Shown: in pieces, positions 33,379-42,578 of the stretch
Numbering within the stretch: the stretch's first letter is position 1
How the letters are laid out: every line of letters begins with the position of its first letter
From: an uncultured Eubacteriales bacterium
GTDB lineage: Bacteria > Bacillota > Clostridia > Oscillospirales > Acutalibacteraceae
Direction: 5' to 3'
Length of the DNA stretch: 50,747 nt
Assembly: GCA_934486755.1 (NCBI GenBank)
Contig: CAKSQT010000006.1
Span: 1-50,747, forward strand
Program-made: the position numbers and the translations under genes
The notes under the pieces: generated by a model
What the model was told of the DNA's origin: nothing
Databases searched by the model: none
The model's input: only the letters and a program-made list of their open reading frames with translations

Positions 33379-35051
33379 AAACCTCATTTTTTGAAAAAGC
33401 AAATTTTCAATACCGCAAAAACATTAAAATAGCAGGTATTTTGTGCGCCGCCTTTTCCGTGCTTTTAATATCTGTTTCTTTCTTAATTCTGCAAAACAGA
33501 CTAAATAAAAAGATTGATGAGAAAGAACAGCAGCGTTGCTCCGAAGTAAACAGCAATCTTTCACAAAAATTTCAGCAGGTTATGCAAATAAGCTCGTCCT
33601 ATGCAATTTCAAATACCGAATTCGGCGCAAATTGGAACGAAAAGGATATAAATGCCTATAACTCACTTTTGTTTCAGACAAATTTGAATATAGCAATGTA
33701 TAATTTTATAGAAGGGATATACATAAAGAACAGCAACTTTGACATAGTCTGCGGAAGAAACACAGACAGCAATACGGCAAAGGCTCTGCCGATATTTAAT
33801 TTCGGACCGTCAGAGCTGTTTTTGTCCAATGAAAACAAACTGTTTATGCACTCGAAGTATACACAGTCAAACGGCGAAGAGAATGCTGTTTCAATTTTTT
33901 TCAGTTCCTATGACTTAGGGAAAGAAATCCTGTCTTTATACAACGAAAATGAAAAAGAGTTTATAGTCTCCGAGCAGGGCGATATCGTTATATCCAACCG
34001 AACTGAAATGATAGGAAAAAATCTGTTCAATGCTTTCGGAATTAAGAAGTTTCCGCTCATAAATTCAAATATTAGATCCTCGGCGCTGTCGCGGAATATA
34101 AGCGTCAATCAAGTAAGCAACTGCCCGTCGCTTTATTTTGTAAGAATATATTCGCCGTCTATATACAGCAGCGAATATAGCAGTCTTATGCTGATATTTA
34201 TCATATTGGATGCGGTTGCGCTCATTTTATTTGCGTGTTCAAGTATTTTGATTGCAAAATACACCTATAAGCCCGTGCGCCAGCTTATGGAGCTTGTCGG
34301 CGAATATTCGTCGTCATCGCTTGAAAATATAGATGAAATCACCTACATAAAAGAGAGCATTTCAAACGTATATTCCGATAACTCCGAGTTAAAAGATACT
34401 GTAAACGAGCAAATCAAGGCTTTACAGCAACAACAGCTAATCGCCCTTCAAACTCAAATATCACCCCATTTTCTGCTAAATTCGCTTGACGCGATAAGCT
34501 GGCTTTCAATAGACAAATACGGCGAAGACAACACCGTGTTTGAAAGCATACAGTACATACGTAACATATTAAAGCAATGCATTAACATAACAAATGTTTT
34601 TTCGGGCATATCAGAAGAACTAAGTCTGGCGAAAAACTGCATAGCCTTATTACAGCTGAAATACAACTGCAAAGTTGCCTGCGAAGTGAATATTCCGCGA
34701 GAGCTTCTGAACGCACAGATTATGCGTTTCAGTCTGCAACCTATAATCGAAAACTCCGTCAAGCACGGTTTGAGCAACTCGCGTGACGGAAAAATAACGA
34801 TTGATATTTCGGAGAAAAATAAAAATCTCGTTGTTTGCGTTACAGACAACGGGTGCGGAATGGATTCGGAGACCCTATCGGAATTGAAAAAGAATATGTC
34901 CGATTTTACCGCTCATAACAAAAATCACATAGGGCTCAAAAACATCAATCAACGCTTTAATATACTTTACGGTGATAATTACCGATTTGAAATAACAGCT
35001 TCGGATAACGGCACTCAGGTAACACTTGAATTTCCTATGTTCAATATTTAG
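33375..35051 (+). CDS. Sensor histidine kinase (YesM family)
   Basis: 558 residues. Two membrane helices (about 19-40 and 275-297) bracket an extracellular sensor domain of about 230 residues. The HisK domain has QISPHFLLNSLD with His365, and the ATPase domain has QPIIENSVKHGL (N box) and VTDNGCGMD (G1 box). It would phosphorylate the preceding YesN-type regulator in response to an extracellular glycan or binding-protein signal. Translationally coupled to that gene. Confidence 0.93.
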   Translation: MKTSFFEKANFQYRKNIKIAGILCAAFSVLLISVSFLILQNRLNKKIDEKEQQRCSEVNSNLSQKFQQVMQISSSYAISNTEFGANWNEKDINAYNSLLFQTNLNIAMYNFIEGIYIKNSNFDIVCGRNTDSNTAKALPIFNFGPSELFLSNENKLFMHSKYTQSNGEENAVSIFFSSYDLGKEILSLYNENEKEFIVSEQGDIVISNRTEMIGKNLFNAFGIKKFPLINSNIRSSALSRNISVNQVSNCPSLYFVRIYSPSIYSSEYSSLMLIFIILDAVALILFACSSILIAKYTYKPVRQLMELVGEYSSSSLENIDEITYIKESISNVYSDNSELKDTVNEQIKALQQQQLIALQTQISPHFLLNSLDAISWLSIDKYGEDNTVFESIQYIRNILKQCINITNVFSGISEELSLAKNCIALLQLKYNCKVACEVNIPRELLNAQIMRFSLQPIIENSVKHGLSNSRDGKITIDISEKNKNLVVCVTDNGCGMDSETLSELKKNMSDFTAHNKNHIGLKNINQRFNILYGDNYRFEITASDNGTQVTLEFPMFNI

Positions 35052-35100
35052 ATATTTCAGATACACAAACCCCCGTCTACCCGTTGATGAACAAGTCCAT

Positions 35101-35141
35101 AAAAATGATGACAGGGGCCTTTTTGTCCTGTCATCATTTTT
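35101..35141 (+). terminator. Terminator of the two-component operon
   Basis: Fifteen perfect pairs (35101-35115 with 35127-35141); the 3' arm ends in TTTTT, and the A-rich 5' arm makes it bidirectional. The preceding 35069-35083 (CCCCCGTCTACCCGT) is a partial copy of the arm at 14786-14799. Confidence 0.75.
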
Positions 35142-35219
35142 CCTATTTGTTTAATTTCGGTCAAATCTTGCTTATTATAAAATTCTATTTATACATAAAA
35201 TAACAGTGCCGCTTTGCGG

Positions 35220-35248
35220 TTGAATGTTAAAGTATTATGTTGTATAAT
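35220..35248 (+). promoter_or_regulatory. Promoter of the HipA-like gene
   Basis: TTGAAT (35220-35225), 17-base spacer, consensus TATAAT (35243-35248), 33 bases before the chosen ATG. Confidence 0.65.
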
Positions 35249-35281
35249 ATACTAAATACTGTAAAGAAAGGAGAAAGGTCT

Positions 35282-36316
35282 ATGATGGATTTTGAAATTT
35301 TAAGCCGCGATACAGTTGTTGCTGTTTGGAAGGATAACGAGCTTAAAGCGGTTAATAACGATTTGCTGCCACTATACTTAAAGCGTGTAAATGACGCTAA
35401 ATCCTGGTTAGAGACAAGGGCTATTGACTCGCACAGAGCAAACTCCCGATTGCTTAAAAAGGCATTACGGCTTACTGAAAAAGATGATGTTTCGACAGTT
35501 CTTTACGTTAATGGCGCAACCATTACCGACACCTATTGGGTAAGGGCTATCGGCAGCGATTTAAAATATGAAGACGTTCGCTTCAATAAAGACTATTTCT
35601 CCAATCTGGCACTAAGGGGACTTTATTCCAGCTTCAACTCAGCCGCCAGGCATAAGGATACCAAAACACCGGAGCTAACCAATATCGGCAGCTTTGAAAA
35701 GTGTTGGAAGCTCAGAAACGGCAAGTGGTGGATATATAAAGCCGCCAACCAAAAAGAGCAGTTCTCAGAACTATTTGTTTATGAATTAGGAAAAGAACTC
35801 GGAATGAATATGGCTTATTACGAAAAAGGTGATAAATGCGTTAAGTCGCTTGATTTTACCGATTCGGCAAGCGTTATTTTTGAACCCGCATCTTCGTTTA
35901 TGGGTGACGAGGAAGACTATATAAAAGTTGTGGAAAAACTTAAAGTCCTTTGCCCGAAAGCAATTCCCGATTATATTAAGATGATTTTCCTTGATACCAT
36001 AACCGCCAATCCTGACAGACATACAGGGGACTTTGGTTTAATGAGAGATGTCAAAAGCGGCGAGCTTTTGGGTCTTGCACCAAACTTTGATAACAATATG
36101 GCACTTATCGCCCGCGGTTATCCGACAGGCAACTCTAAAAGCGATTTGTTAATCGCCCTATTTAATGAACTGACAGAAAAATATCCTGAATATAAAAATT
36201 ACCTGCCAAATGTCACAGAGCGAATGATCAAAAACATTATAGACAAACTTAATATGAAAGTGAAATCGCAAGTAATTGTTGATTTTGTGATTAATCGCTA
36301 TCAAGCAATCATATAG
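35282..36316 (+). CDS. HipA-like kinase domain protein, orphan
   Basis: 344 residues from the ATG at 35282, preceded by GGAGAAAGG. NPDRHTGDFGLMRD (catalytic loop, Asp245) and LAPNFDN (metal-binding Asp270) are the kinase motifs of the HipA/CtkA fold, and WWIYKAANQKEQFSELFVYE is the nucleotide-binding Lys and Glu region. HipA toxins phosphorylate tRNA synthetases; CtkA-type proteins phosphorylate other proteins. No HipB-type DNA-binding antitoxin gene is adjacent, and the N-terminal HipA subdomain is different. The gene has its own promoter and terminator between two carbohydrate operons. Confidence 0.75.
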   Translation: MMDFEILSRDTVVAVWKDNELKAVNNDLLPLYLKRVNDAKSWLETRAIDSHRANSRLLKKALRLTEKDDVSTVLYVNGATITDTYWVRAIGSDLKYEDVRFNKDYFSNLALRGLYSSFNSAARHKDTKTPELTNIGSFEKCWKLRNGKWWIYKAANQKEQFSELFVYELGKELGMNMAYYEKGDKCVKSLDFTDSASVIFEPASSFMGDEEDYIKVVEKLKVLCPKAIPDYIKMIFLDTITANPDRHTGDFGLMRDVKSGELLGLAPNFDNNMALIARGYPTGNSKSDLLIALFNELTEKYPEYKNYLPNVTERMIKNIIDKLNMKVKSQVIVDFVINRYQAII

Positions 36317-36420
36317 CACAAATCGGATATTGAAAACTTGAATTTTCTAAGTTGCGTATTTAACCAGAACACTCCGTCACCGAGATTTTTGCTAACAAAC
36401 CGCTTAACAAAATAACAAAA

Positions 36421-36464
36421 ACAAGTGCAGATTGGGTATAAATCCAATCTGCGCTTGTTTTTTT
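36421..36464 (+). terminator. Bidirectional terminator between converging genes
   Basis: 36421-36435 pair with 36444-36458 (one mismatch) and TTTTTTT follows on the plus strand; the minus strand also has a T-rich exit. It closes the HipA-like gene and the long leftward operon whose last stop is at 36465. Confidence 0.8.
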
Positions 36465-37733
36465 CTAATCTAATCCGATAAATGCGTTTTGATTTTTTAA
36501 TTCTTTTTGAATGAGTTCAACATCTGCGCTTTTTGCGGGCTCCCCTGACTTTGAGACAATCGCCGCGGCAACGCCTGCGGCGTGCCCCGTCGCACAGCAT
36601 ATCGGCATAATTCTGATTGAAGCCTGAGCCTCGTGGTCACAGGAAATGCAACGTCCCGCGACCAACAAATTGCTTACGTCTTTGGCAACCAAACTGCGGT
36701 ACGGTATTGTATAGTATGTGCCTGCTTCAAAATAGTGGTGCGACGTGCCCGTGCCCTCGGGATTATGTATGTCTATGTCATAATCGCCTGCGGCAATTGC
36801 ATCGGCAAATTTTGTTGTTTTTACAAGCTCGTCGCCTGTGAGAATATGCTCGCCGTTTATCATACGGCTTTCGCGAACTCCGACCGAAACCGCGCTTGAT
36901 ACAATGCTTATATTGCGGCAGAACTCAAAATTATTTTTTAAAAATTCGGTGAGTTCTATCATTTGTTTTCTGCCCTCTATTTCGGCTCGGCTTAGGTCGA
37001 ACGGATCTGTGGGATTCAGTTTTACTATTCGTGTAGAATTAAAATGAATTACATTTTCGTTGCAGGTGTTAAATACCAGAATATCCTCACGCGGATTTTT
37101 TATTTTGAATGCAAGGCGGTATTCATTATATAGAGCCTGAATTTCCGAATAATGACCGAAAAACTCATTGAACGAAACGCCTGATACACGGAAGCACAGC
37201 GTCATAGGCTGGCAAAGGCTATCCGATTCTCTGCCAAGCCGAAAACCGCATTTCGACAGCATGGCAAGATTTGCGTCCCCCGTTGCGTCAACAAAACAGT
37301 CCGCTCCGAATTTATTTTTTCCGTTTACAGTTGATACCTCTATTGATTTTATCTTTCCGTCCTCAACCTCGGTATCCGTTAAAGCTGTATGAAACAGCAC
37401 GTCCGCGCCGCTTTCACACAATATACTATCCAATATGTATTTGAGATAATCGGTGTTGAAGAATGTATCCGCACCTACTTCAAGGCATTTGGCTCTTTCA
37501 ACGATCTCCTTAAATATTCCCTGAACTAAATAGAGTTTTTTCTTGGTGCCGTCGTCAGCCTTAACATCAGTAAAATACCGCATAAACGGCAAAACCAATG
37601 AATTTGAGGCGGCGCCGCCGAGACAACCGCTCTTTTCTATCAGGAGGGTTTTTGCACCGAGTCTTGCGGATGCAACCGCCGCTCCGACGCCTGCAAATCC
37701 TCCGCCGACAACTATAACATCATATTTTTTCAT
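36465..37733 (-). CDS. FAD-dependent oxidoreductase (FAD_oxidored family)
   Basis: 422 residues. The N-terminal VVGGGFAGVGAA (8-19) is the dinucleotide-binding Rossmann motif, with LIEKSGCLGGAASN after it. SLVAKDVSNLLVAGRCISCD and GHAAGVAAAIVSKSG close the FAD domain as in PF12831 proteins. Related genes are common in glycan loci of Firmicutes and may oxidise a sugar or sugar acid; substrate unknown. Its ATG overlaps the stop of GH3 by four bases. Last gene of the operon. Confidence 0.85.
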   Translation of the reverse strand: MKKYDVIVVGGGFAGVGAAVASARLGAKTLLIEKSGCLGGAASNSLVLPFMRYFTDVKADDGTKKKLYLVQGIFKEIVERAKCLEVGADTFFNTDYLKYILDSILCESGADVLFHTALTDTEVEDGKIKSIEVSTVNGKNKFGADCFVDATGDANLAMLSKCGFRLGRESDSLCQPMTLCFRVSGVSFNEFFGHYSEIQALYNEYRLAFKIKNPREDILVFNTCNENVIHFNSTRIVKLNPTDPFDLSRAEIEGRKQMIELTEFLKNNFEFCRNISIVSSAVSVGVRESRMINGEHILTGDELVKTTKFADAIAAGDYDIDIHNPEGTGTSHHYFEAGTYYTIPYRSLVAKDVSNLLVAGRCISCDHEAQASIRIMPICCATGHAAGVAAAIVSKSGEPAKSADVELIQKELKNQNAFIGLD

Positions 37734-39886
37734 ATATCACAATCTCCGTTGTAAATGATTGTTTTTTTACCGTCACCCGTTTTTAGAAACAATTTGACCT
37801 TGCATTTTTCACACACAAGCTTCTTGTGTTTATAGAAAGAAAGCATTTCGCGGGTAACTTTTATGCTCATCGTCTTTTCCTCGCCTGCTTTGAGGAATAC
37901 CTTTTTGAACTCTTTAAGTTCTTCCGCAGGGCGCACAACAGATGTGTTTATAAGGCTTACATAAAGCTGTACAACTTCACAACCGTCAAAACCGCCTGTA
38001 TTTTTAACGGTTATTTTTAATTCGCCGTTGTTAAATGAAATGTCCTTATACTCAAAATCCGTATAACTCAGACCTGAACCGAATGAAAAAAGTGGGGTAT
38101 TTTTGCAATCAATATAACCGCAGGAAAAACGCTCGCCGCTTGAATACGGTCTGCCCGTGTTTGTATGATTATAGTAGATAGGACACTGTCCGACGTTTCT
38201 CGGTAAACTCATTGCAAGCCTGCCGCTCGGATTAACCTCGCCTGCAAGCAACCGTGCCAAAGCGTTACCCGATTCGCAGCCGAGATACCACGCGTAAATT
38301 ACAGCGTCACAGTACGGCTCCGCTTCGGAAATGTCAAGCGGTCTGCCCGAAAATACGACTGCGACCGTCTTTTTACCTGCCGATTTCAGCCTTTTTATAA
38401 GTTCTGTTTGATTGTCTGAAAGTTTTATGTCGACCTTTGAGGAGGCCTCGCCCGTATCTCCCATATGCTCGCCCACCGCAACAACACAGGTATCGCACTT
38501 ATCGAAAGCAGTTATATCATTCGGATACGGAATATCGTTTTTGTCGGCGGCATCGCGGTCCTGAACACGGTATATTTTATCGCACAGACCGAGTAGGATC
38601 TTTTCTTTGCCGATAACGTTGCACAGTCCTTCAAAAAGCGATATATTTTTAGGCGATTGCATTGAGAACGCCCATTCGCCGCCGACTTCGCCGCTGTCGG
38701 CAAGCGGACCGCACAACCCGTTTGTACCGTTTTTATCAAGCGGTAAAACACCGTTGTTTTTAAGCAGAACCGCCGACTGCTCGGCAACGCTTCTGCTTAT
38801 CTCCCTGTGTTTTGAATTTAAAAAGTATGATTTTTCTCTTTCTTCGCTTAATCCTTTAAAGGGGTCTTCAAACAATCCGAGCTTGTTTTTAAGGCGCAAT
38901 ATTCTTAAAACCGCGCTGTCTATCTGATTTTCGGATATTATTCCCTTTTCAACCAAGCATTTGCCGTTTTCAAGGATTAAAGTATTCATCATTTCAATGT
39001 CAACAGAAGAATTAATTGCAAGCTCGGCGAGCCGTGCGTTGTCGTCCGAAATTCCGTGATTTTTACATTCGCCCAATGAGTTGTAGTCGGTTATTAAAAC
39101 GCCGTCAAAACCCATTTCTTTGCGCAAAATCTCATTATTCACATACTCATTCACGGTCATCGGCACACCGTTTAATGTGTTAAATGATGTCATCATCATA
39201 CTGACATTGGCGTTTGCCGCCGCCCTGAAAGAAGGCAAATATGAATTGTAAAGCTCATTATCCGATATTTCGGCGGCGTTATAATCGCGTCCGCCTATTA
39301 CCGCGCCGTAGCCGAGCCAGTGTTTAGCACAGCAGGACACGTGATTTTCATCAATAGTTTCTTCTTCGCCCTGAAAGCCTGTTACTGCCGCCGCCGTCAT
39401 ACGTGACGACAAATATGGGTCCTCACCGAATGATTCCATAACCCTGCCCCATCTTGCGTCACGCGACAAGTCGGTTGCGGGAGCAAAGACGGTATGCACG
39501 CCCGACGTCGAGCTTTCCTCAGCGGACACTTTGCAGGCTGTATTAACGGCGTTTTCATCAAACGAACAAGCCATAGCAAGCGGTATTGGGAACACCGTTT
39601 CCTTTCCGTGAACGACATCTGACATAAAAAGCAACGGAATTTTGTTGCGGTCATTTTTTAAATGGTCTTCCTGTATTTTCCTTATATCTGCGGCTTTGGG
39701 AACGTAAATTATCATACTTCCCATCGCATAATACTGCGCATTGGTAAGCCCTTTTGTTTTAAGGGTGGGGTTTATTAACGCCGCTTTTTCATCAGCGGTA
39801 TTCCTCGGCTCACCCTGCGTCATTTGGCAGAGCTTTTCCTCCAAGGTCATCTGTTCAATCAGTTTTACAAGCTGTTCGTCACGCAT
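37730..39886 (-). CDS. GH3 beta-glycosidase, cytoplasmic
   Basis: 718 residues, typical for GH3. KHWLGYG (188-194) and nucleophile Asp267 in GFDGVLITDYNS mark the first barrel; the second domain has VVAVGEHMGDTGEASS, and a fibronectin-III-like domain ends the protein. It releases terminal beta-linked glucose, xylose or similar residues from oligosaccharides. No signal peptide, so it should act after uptake. Followed by the FAD gene with a four-base overlap. Confidence 0.92.
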   Translation of the reverse strand: MRDEQLVKLIEQMTLEEKLCQMTQGEPRNTADEKAALINPTLKTKGLTNAQYYAMGSMIIYVPKAADIRKIQEDHLKNDRNKIPLLFMSDVVHGKETVFPIPLAMACSFDENAVNTACKVSAEESSTSGVHTVFAPATDLSRDARWGRVMESFGEDPYLSSRMTAAAVTGFQGEEETIDENHVSCCAKHWLGYGAVIGGRDYNAAEISDNELYNSYLPSFRAAANANVSMMMTSFNTLNGVPMTVNEYVNNEILRKEMGFDGVLITDYNSLGECKNHGISDDNARLAELAINSSVDIEMMNTLILENGKCLVEKGIISENQIDSAVLRILRLKNKLGLFEDPFKGLSEEREKSYFLNSKHREISRSVAEQSAVLLKNNGVLPLDKNGTNGLCGPLADSGEVGGEWAFSMQSPKNISLFEGLCNVIGKEKILLGLCDKIYRVQDRDAADKNDIPYPNDITAFDKCDTCVVAVGEHMGDTGEASSKVDIKLSDNQTELIKRLKSAGKKTVAVVFSGRPLDISEAEPYCDAVIYAWYLGCESGNALARLLAGEVNPSGRLAMSLPRNVGQCPIYYNHTNTGRPYSSGERFSCGYIDCKNTPLFSFGSGLSYTDFEYKDISFNNGELKITVKNTGGFDGCEVVQLYVSLINTSVVRPAEELKEFKKVFLKAGEEKTMSIKVTREMLSFYKHKKLVCEKCKVKLFLKTGDGKKTIIYNGDCDI

Positions 39887-39889
39887 AAA

Positions 39890-41764
39890 TTACTCCCGAT
39901 TAAGAATTTTGCTGTCTGACAATAATTTTATAAACAATCCGCCCTGAACCGATCTGTGCTGAAAAGCGAATTTTTCTGCTGTTACGGAATCATACCAGTC
40001 CGCCATAGGCACCCTGCATTTTGTGAAATTGTATGCGTTCCACAACAAGTCGGCAAACAATTCAAAATCTTCCTTTTTATCGGCAAGGGAAGCCGTCCAT
40101 AAAAGCCAGTCGGATTTTGTATAGGTTTCTCTTGAATCAAGCGGCATTCCGTATGGAGCCAATCTGTTTTTATAGGAACTGAACTCTTTTTCGATAACGC
40201 CGTTTTTAAATACGTGAGTGCCGAAAAGTTTGTCCCAAATTATGTTGTATTTCATACTGAATGTTCCGCTCTTATCGAACGAAAGACGGTAACAGCCGCT
40301 GTCGTCAGCCGCACGCTTTTCCCAATCCTCAGCCATACCGACCGCGATATTATGGTAATCGTTTTCTTCGCCTATCTCATCGCTTATGATAGCCATTGCC
40401 TCTATTGCCATAATCGCCTTGACCGCAAGATTGCAGTTGTGCGCCGAATGACCTGCAAAATCATCGGTGCATAGCTGATTTTCGGGGTCCGCGCCGTTTT
40501 TAACCAAATAATCCGCCCACTGTTTGAGCAAGGCATAGTGACCCTTAGCAAAACTGAAATCCTTTTGCGCTATGCAGACCGCCGCTGTCATAAGCAACAT
40601 ATTTCCGCATTCTTCGATAGGCATTTGAACATCGGCAATGGTTCCTCCGTAGGTCTGCCCCCAAAGTATCGGGTATGTGCCGACGTCGTGCGGCGCAAAC
40701 TCGTGCCGCCAATCGGGCATTGAAGCATACCTGAATATCGGGCGCAGCATTCCCTTAACAAGCTCGGGATTGAAAAGCAAAAACAGCGGAACGGACGGAT
40801 AACTGACGTCAACCGTCGCGGCACAGCCGTTTGAAAAGCACTCCTTTGATATATAAAGCAGGCTGCCGTTGGTATCGACAACCAATTTGTGAGCCGCAAG
40901 CACCTGACGGTATGCAAGGCTTAACAGCTCGGCATACTTTCCGCCGCCTGAAACAGTTGCTTTTTCTGTGAGTTCGCCGTCAAAAGCGTCCGCCCTGTTC
41001 TTTAATTCCGTATATTCATTATACGCGGTAAGTATCACATTTTCAATGCTTTCGCCATCCTTGTTCCAGAAAGAAGTAAGTTGATTATGAAAGTAATCTA
41101 TGCTTTTGTAATCATCATAGGCAAAGGCGAAAACCGCGCCGTTCGCTACTTCGGCGCTCATAGCGACATACATCGTCTCAGCGCCGCGGTCGGTTATTCG
41201 TCCGCAGTCGGTTGTACCGCCCTTGCAGGCAAGATAGAAGCAACCCCAATCTATCCTGACGTCGTCGCCGAAGCGCAGAAGTATCGGCTGTTGCTCGCTC
41301 TTCATAGATATTACCGATATGCCGTCAATACTCTCGGTTTCGGTTATGATTTCAGCCTGACGCCGTTTATCCTGACATATTTCCTCGGCAACGCAAACCC
41401 TAACCCGTGCATTCTTATCACTGCAAGAGATGTGCATATAGTTAAGCGGACGTGAAAGCAGTTCATAGTCGTCAAGGAACATAGGAGCGGTAAACATTAT
41501 TTCCGCCTGTTCGCCGCCGACATTAAATATTGCCTTTGTTGACATTGCGGTTATCTGAATATCTGTCTGTACCGCCTTTTCGGTCTTTTGGTCATTCCCC
41601 AAAAGTATGTATTCACGGTCCTTAACGGTTAAATACACCCTTATCGGCATATCCTTGCCTGTCCAGTGAACCGTGTCGCAATCGTTAAGCCTGTCGGACG
41701 GCAGCCAAATTGAAATATATGGGTCTATTGTTATTATCGGGATACTCGGCGCTCTTAATTTCAT
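39890..41764 (-). CDS. DUF4965/DUF5127 (glutaminase GtaA-like) family protein
   Basis: 624 residues. APSIPIITIDPYISIW at the start, SYPSVPLFLLFNP in the middle and WDKLFGTHVF near the end are hallmarks of the DUF4964/5127/4965/1793 chain, named for fungal glutaminase A but widespread in bacterial glycan loci, where an (alpha/alpha)6-barrel glycosidase activity is suspected. Unlike most relatives it has no signal peptide. It ends three bases before the GH3 start. Confidence 0.8.
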   Translation of the reverse strand: MKLRAPSIPIITIDPYISIWLPSDRLNDCDTVHWTGKDMPIRVYLTVKDREYILLGNDQKTEKAVQTDIQITAMSTKAIFNVGGEQAEIMFTAPMFLDDYELLSRPLNYMHISCSDKNARVRVCVAEEICQDKRRQAEIITETESIDGISVISMKSEQQPILLRFGDDVRIDWGCFYLACKGGTTDCGRITDRGAETMYVAMSAEVANGAVFAFAYDDYKSIDYFHNQLTSFWNKDGESIENVILTAYNEYTELKNRADAFDGELTEKATVSGGGKYAELLSLAYRQVLAAHKLVVDTNGSLLYISKECFSNGCAATVDVSYPSVPLFLLFNPELVKGMLRPIFRYASMPDWRHEFAPHDVGTYPILWGQTYGGTIADVQMPIEECGNMLLMTAAVCIAQKDFSFAKGHYALLKQWADYLVKNGADPENQLCTDDFAGHSAHNCNLAVKAIMAIEAMAIISDEIGEENDYHNIAVGMAEDWEKRAADDSGCYRLSFDKSGTFSMKYNIIWDKLFGTHVFKNGVIEKEFSSYKNRLAPYGMPLDSRETYTKSDWLLWTASLADKKEDFELFADLLWNAYNFTKCRVPMADWYDSVTAEKFAFQHRSVQGGLFIKLLSDSKILNRE

Positions 41765-41780
41765 TAAATTTTATCTCCTG

Positions 41781-42440
41781 TTACATTAGTTCAAGTCCTG
41801 TCACACTCTCATAGGCTTTTAGCCACTCGTTTTTTATAAGCTCGTGTCCTGCGGCAGAGGGGTGTACTCCGTCAAGCGTCCAATAGTTTGAGGGCGCTGA
41901 TTTTTCGGCGTTGTCAAACACACTTTGCAATTCCATAAAGTAAACGCCGTGGCCTTCGGCAACCCTTTTTGCCGCCGCCGCGACCGCGTCTACCCCCGAA
42001 CGGAATTTATCCCACCGCTTGGGGTCGTCGGTGTTTGAGTCGGTTGACACGCCGTGAACAACAAACGGCTCCATTATCATCAGCTTTGTTTCGGGCAGGC
42101 GTTCTTTAATTTCGTCAATCATTTGATTGTATAGCCTTTCGTAGCTGTCGGCAGGGGTGCCGTTTTTCCAGTCTATCTCGTGCCATACATCGTTTACACC
42201 GACGAGTATGCTCATAAAATCGGGTTTAAGATGTATAATGTCTTTTTGCATACGCGAGTATACGTCCGCCAGTTTGTGACCGCTTATACCCCTGTTGTAA
42301 AACCTGTATTTTTGCGGATATTTAAGTCCTAAATATCCCTCTATCATAGTTGCGTAGCCGCAGCCGTCGTAGTTGTCGTCGTTGTGGTTTCTGTTGGCGT
42401 CGGTTATCGAATCGCCCTGAAATAAAATTATCTTTTCCAT
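41781..42440 (-). CDS. SGNH/GDSL-family esterase
   Basis: 219 residues from the ATG at 42440, preceded by AGGAGATATAACG. Block I is FQGDSITD (Ser11), block II GISGHKL, block III GVND, and block V DGVHPS holds the Asp/His pair. Such cytoplasmic SGNH enzymes deacetylate oligosaccharides (for example acetyl-xylan or rhamnogalacturonan fragments). It lies 11 bases after the small peptide gene. Confidence 0.88.
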   Translation of the reverse strand: MEKIILFQGDSITDANRNHNDDNYDGCGYATMIEGYLGLKYPQKYRFYNRGISGHKLADVYSRMQKDIIHLKPDFMSILVGVNDVWHEIDWKNGTPADSYERLYNQMIDEIKERLPETKLMIMEPFVVHGVSTDSNTDDPKRWDKFRSGVDAVAAAAKRVAEGHGVYFMELQSVFDNAEKSAPSNYWTLDGVHPSAAGHELIKNEWLKAYESVTGLELM

Positions 42441-42451
42441 CGTTATATCTC

Positions 42452-42574
42452 CTAAAAATATTCGGTCCACTGACTTTCGTCAGGCATTTTGAGTGTATTC
42501 TCGCCGTTTGCTATGCGGTCCTCCGACTTAGCATAATAAATTTCTGCTAACGGTTTAACATATTCCTTTCGCAT
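42452..42574 (-). CDS. MKKEY-type small peptide C (40 aa)
   Basis: GAGGAGTG precedes the ATG at 42574, and the gene begins four bases past the stop of GH127. The product opens MRKEYVKPLAEIYYAK and closes PDESQWTEYF. The N terminus matches peptides A and B, and the WTEY-F/Y tail matches the C-terminal residues of the lipoprotein at 44497-44877. No domain recognised. Confidence 0.65.
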   Translation of the reverse strand: MRKEYVKPLAEIYYAKSEDRIANGENTLKMPDESQWTEYF

Positions 42575-42578
42575 AAAA

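Noticed and set aside
41790..41810. TTCAAGTCCTGTCACAC resembling the tRNA-like end at 66-81
   Set aside because: It lies inside the SGNH esterase coding region and lacks the opposite stem strand; a chance match.
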